NCBI RefSeq assembly: GCF_002487355.1
Contig: NZ_NTMG01000042.1
Span: forward strand, 1-53,340
From: Candidatus Methanoperedens sp. BLZ2
GTDB taxonomy: Archaea; Halobacteriota; Methanosarcinia; Methanosarcinales; Methanoperedenaceae
Direction of reading: 5' to 3'
Length of the DNA stretch: 53,340 nt
Shown here: one piece after another, positions 51,666 to 53,340 of the stretch
Layout: each line of letters begins with the position of its first letter
How positions within the stretch are numbered: the stretch's first letter is position 1
Position numbers and translations under genes: made by a program
Notes under the pieces: model-generated
What the model was told of the DNA's origin: nothing
The model's input: the letters and a program-made list of their open reading frames with translations, nothing else
Database searches by the model: none

Positions 51666-52964
51666 ATGCTAACGCCTGAAGAAGTTGCTGGAATATTACT
51701 TGATATTGGGGCAGTAAGCCTGAATCCTGCTAATCCATTCATGTATGCTTCTGGAATTCTAAGCCCAGTTTATATCGATTGCCGACTTCTTGGTTCATTT
51801 CCAAATGAAAGGAAATCAATAATAAACACACTTATTGAAAATATTAATAATTTTTGCGAGAAGATAGACGTAATCGTTGGTACAAGCTCATCATCAATTT
51901 TACTTGCTACTCATATTGCTCAATATCTTAAATTGCCCATGGCATATGTAAGAACTTCTGCAAAGTCCCATGGTAAGGAGAAGCAAATCGAGGGGATAGT
52001 AAAAGAAGGTAGCAATGCATTATTAATAAGTGATATCATGTCAACAGAACAGGATATTCCAATTAGCGTAAAAGCGATAAACAATAGTGGCGGGAAAGTG
52101 GTCTATTGTTTAACAATATTCAATAATAATTTGGGATATATCGAAAGATTCTTACAGAAAGAAAAAATTCCATTTTACAATCTTACATGTCTTAAGGTAT
52201 TGTTAGCCTATGCTTGGCAAAAAGGAAAAATATCGATAGATGAGAAAGCAATTGTCGAAGAATGGATGATTGATCCCGAAGATTGGGATAATGTGCGACG
52301 AGATCGCATAGTGCAAATGCTTGAAAAAAGCAAGAGAGAGATAGCGGAGATTCTGCTTAAAATAAAGTCTGTTACAATTAGTTCTAAAAGAATATACAAA
52401 TACTCTTCAGGTATACTCAGTCCGATTTATACGGATAATAGATTACTTATCTCTTATCCTGAAGAGTGGGAATATGTAATCAATTCGTTTGTAAATGTAA
52501 TCGTGAATGAAATAGGTATCCAAAATGTAGATGTTATAGGGGGAGTTGCCACTGCTGGAATCCCACATGCCGCTTACTTGGCAGAAAAACTTGGACTACC
52601 TATGGTATATATTAAATCCACCGCCGAGGAGTATGGAAAACACAGCAAGATAGAAGGTCATATAAATCAAGGCGAGAAGGTACTGCTAATTGAGGATCTG
52701 ATTAGCACAGGGAGCTCCGTAATCTCCGCAGCAAAAGTTTTGAAGGAAGCTGGAGCTAAAGTCGATTGGTGCTTGGCGATTTTTAATTATAGCTTGAAGA
52801 AATCAAAAATTGCTTTGGAGCAAGAAAATATAAAATTAATAACCCTTTCTGATTTATCAACTTTATTAGATGTAGCACTACATACAGCAGTCATTACACC
52901 AATTGAAAGAGACTTAGTGCTTGAATGGAAAAAAGATATGGAGAATGATGCAGAAAGTTTATAA
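51666..52964 (+). CDS. Tandem-fused orotate phosphoribosyltransferase-like protein with complementary degenerate halves
   Basis: 432 residues made of two OPRT units (about 1-205 and 215-425). Both start with a S-G-I-L-S-P-(V/I)-Y segment. The mobile catalytic loop is intact only in the N-half (R96, K100, H102 in A-K-S-H-G); in the C-half the matching residues are Glu321 and Tyr323 (A-E-E-Y-G). The PRPP loop is intact only in the C-half (E-D-L-I-S-T-G-S-S, 343-351); the N-half has S-D-I-M-S-T-E-Q-D (122-130). The C-half also keeps G-G-V-A-T-A-G. In OPRT dimers the loop of one subunit closes over the other's PRPP site, so this chain could form one composite active site. The peptide and radical SAM genes follow, making a role other than pyrimidine synthesis likely. 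Confidence 0.85.
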   Translation: MLTPEEVAGILLDIGAVSLNPANPFMYASGILSPVYIDCRLLGSFPNERKSIINTLIENINNFCEKIDVIVGTSSSSILLATHIAQYLKLPMAYVRTSAKSHGKEKQIEGIVKEGSNALLISDIMSTEQDIPISVKAINNSGGKVVYCLTIFNNNLGYIERFLQKEKIPFYNLTCLKVLLAYAWQKGKISIDEKAIVEEWMIDPEDWDNVRRDRIVQMLEKSKREIAEILLKIKSVTISSKRIYKYSSGILSPIYTDNRLLISYPEEWEYVINSFVNVIVNEIGIQNVDVIGGVATAGIPHAAYLAEKLGLPMVYIKSTAEEYGKHSKIEGHINQGEKVLLIEDLISTGSSVISAAKVLKEAGAKVDWCLAIFNYSLKKSKIALEQENIKLITLSDLSTLLDVALHTAVITPIERDLVLEWKKDMENDAESL

Positions 52965-53015
52965 ATGATTAATAAGCAATAATATTTAAGACAAGGAGGT
53001 TATGAGGTGAGACAT

Positions 53016-53153
53016 ATGGAAACCATAATAGAATATGATGAGTTCTATAAAATGAAAAAAGATATAAAAAAGGGAAAAATAGGTAAAGAAAAACAGGATT
53101 CTCAGATGGAATTTGAAGAATTTATTCTTTCTGGATGTAAATGTACCGGGTAG
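53016..53153 (+). CDS. 45-residue candidate RiPP precursor with C-terminal Cys-Lys-Cys
   Basis: From the ATG at 53016 (GTG at 53007, three codons longer, also fits the AAGGAGGT at 52993-53000). A Lys/Glu-rich leader-like part (1-30) is followed by M-E-F-E-E-F-I-L-S-G-C-K-C-T-G at the very C-terminus. The layout (charged leader, short core with two Cys, radical SAM gene next door) is that of ribosomally made, modified peptides. No known precursor family recognised. Confidence 0.6.
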   Translation: METIIEYDEFYKMKKDIKKGKIGKEKQDSQMEFEEFILSGCKCTG

Positions 53154-53160
53154 GGAAACC

Positions 53161-53340
53161 ATGAAATGGCCATATAGCGTGTTTATAGAATTGACCAATA
53201 AATGCAATTCCCATTGTTTGCATTGCAGAGAAAATAGCGGCAAGAACCTACAAGATGAATTATCTACAGAAGAAATTAAAACAATCTTAACAGGCTGTCC
53301 CAAATCCCACTTCAATGAAAAAATGACATTATTTTCAATT
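53161..53340 (+). CDS. Radical SAM enzyme, 5' part (window ends)
   Basis: 60 codons, no stop before the window end. The N-terminus runs S-V-F-I-E-L-T-N-K-C-N-S-H-C-L-H-C-R, with the CxxxCxxC cluster at Cys15, 19 and 22 and the L-T-N-K-C context of peptide-modifying (SPASM-type) radical SAM proteins. It starts 7 bases after the precursor stop. Whether a SPASM domain is present lies outside the window. Confidence 0.85.
   Translation, partial: MKWPYSVFIELTNKCNSHCLHCRENSGKNLQDELSTEEIKTILTGCPKSHFNEKMTLFSI

Noticed and set aside
1-53340. tRNA genes
   Set aside because: I looked for T-arm words (GGTTCRANNCC) with matching acceptor stems and found no complete cloverleaf by eye; a tRNAscan run would be decisive.

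Overview
The window is a contiguous stretch of an archaeal chromosome. Direct signs are eukaryote-like information genes (Sm-like protein, L37e, ZPR1, a PUA-domain protein), archaeal SepF and a CetZ/FtsZ-like tubulin, a UbiA prenyltransferase, a geranylgeranyl reductase-type flavoprotein, TATA boxes 25-35 bases upstream of several starts, and a giant S-layer protein with two copies of the duplicated domain typical of Methanosarcinales. By inference the host is a Methanosarcinales-type euryarchaeon, possibly of the Methanoperedens group; no 16S or mcr gene is present to settle it. I found no tRNA, rRNA or CRISPR array.

Layout. 0-6.7 kb is an AT-rich accessory island of secreted and membrane proteins: a matrixin-like protease with a partner lipid-facing or secreted protein, a second copy of that pair in which the protease has decayed, a secreted protein carrying the same promoter, leader and signal peptide, small membrane proteins, and an ABC-2 exporter. 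6.7-9.4 kb holds moeA with a tungstate/molybdate-type importer (permease and ATPase). 9.4-16.1 kb is core archaeal biology: rRNA methyltransferase, ZPR1, SepF, PUA protein, then divergently Lsm, L37e, purF, and the GTPase/DUF2073/Zn-ribbon trio related to the archaeal vesiculation genes arvABC. 16.2-20.8 kb has malate dehydrogenase and a sulfate assimilation set (siroheme sulfite reductase, CysH, Sat) with a VapBC pair inserted. 20.9-26.4 kb has Kup, a DUF11-type surface protein, a CetZ-like tubulin, a ferredoxin and Sua5.

26.4-28.4 kb is a scar region: an MNT nucleotidyltransferase with a truncated HEPN partner between 19-base direct repeats, and a decayed IS200/IS605-TnpB type element. It is followed by the S-layer gene and membrane proteins. 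33.5-38.7 kb is a patch of small stress or antibiotic-type families (NTF2-like, DUF1428, VOC/PhnB, DHFR-like) full of broken copies, with a 129-base MITE that has a target duplication. 38.7-40.9 kb holds DUF72, nitroreductase and a winged-helix protein.

41-44.7 kb has a 30-residue ORF overlapping a UbiA prenyltransferase, convergent with a FIST / Roadblock / KaiC-like ATPase signalling operon. 44.8-50.3 kb has a PUA-PAPS reductase-ferredoxin fusion, an archaeal AAA ATPase, a phosphoesterase and a GGR-type flavoprotein. 50.2-53.3 kb is AT-rich accessory DNA. It ends in what I consider the most exciting locus: a tandem-fused orotate phosphoribosyltransferase whose two halves have lost complementary active-site parts, then a 45-codon ORF ending in a Cys-x-Cys tail with a strong Shine-Dalgarno, then a radical SAM enzyme cut by the window edge. 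This looks like an undescribed ribosomal-peptide modification system.
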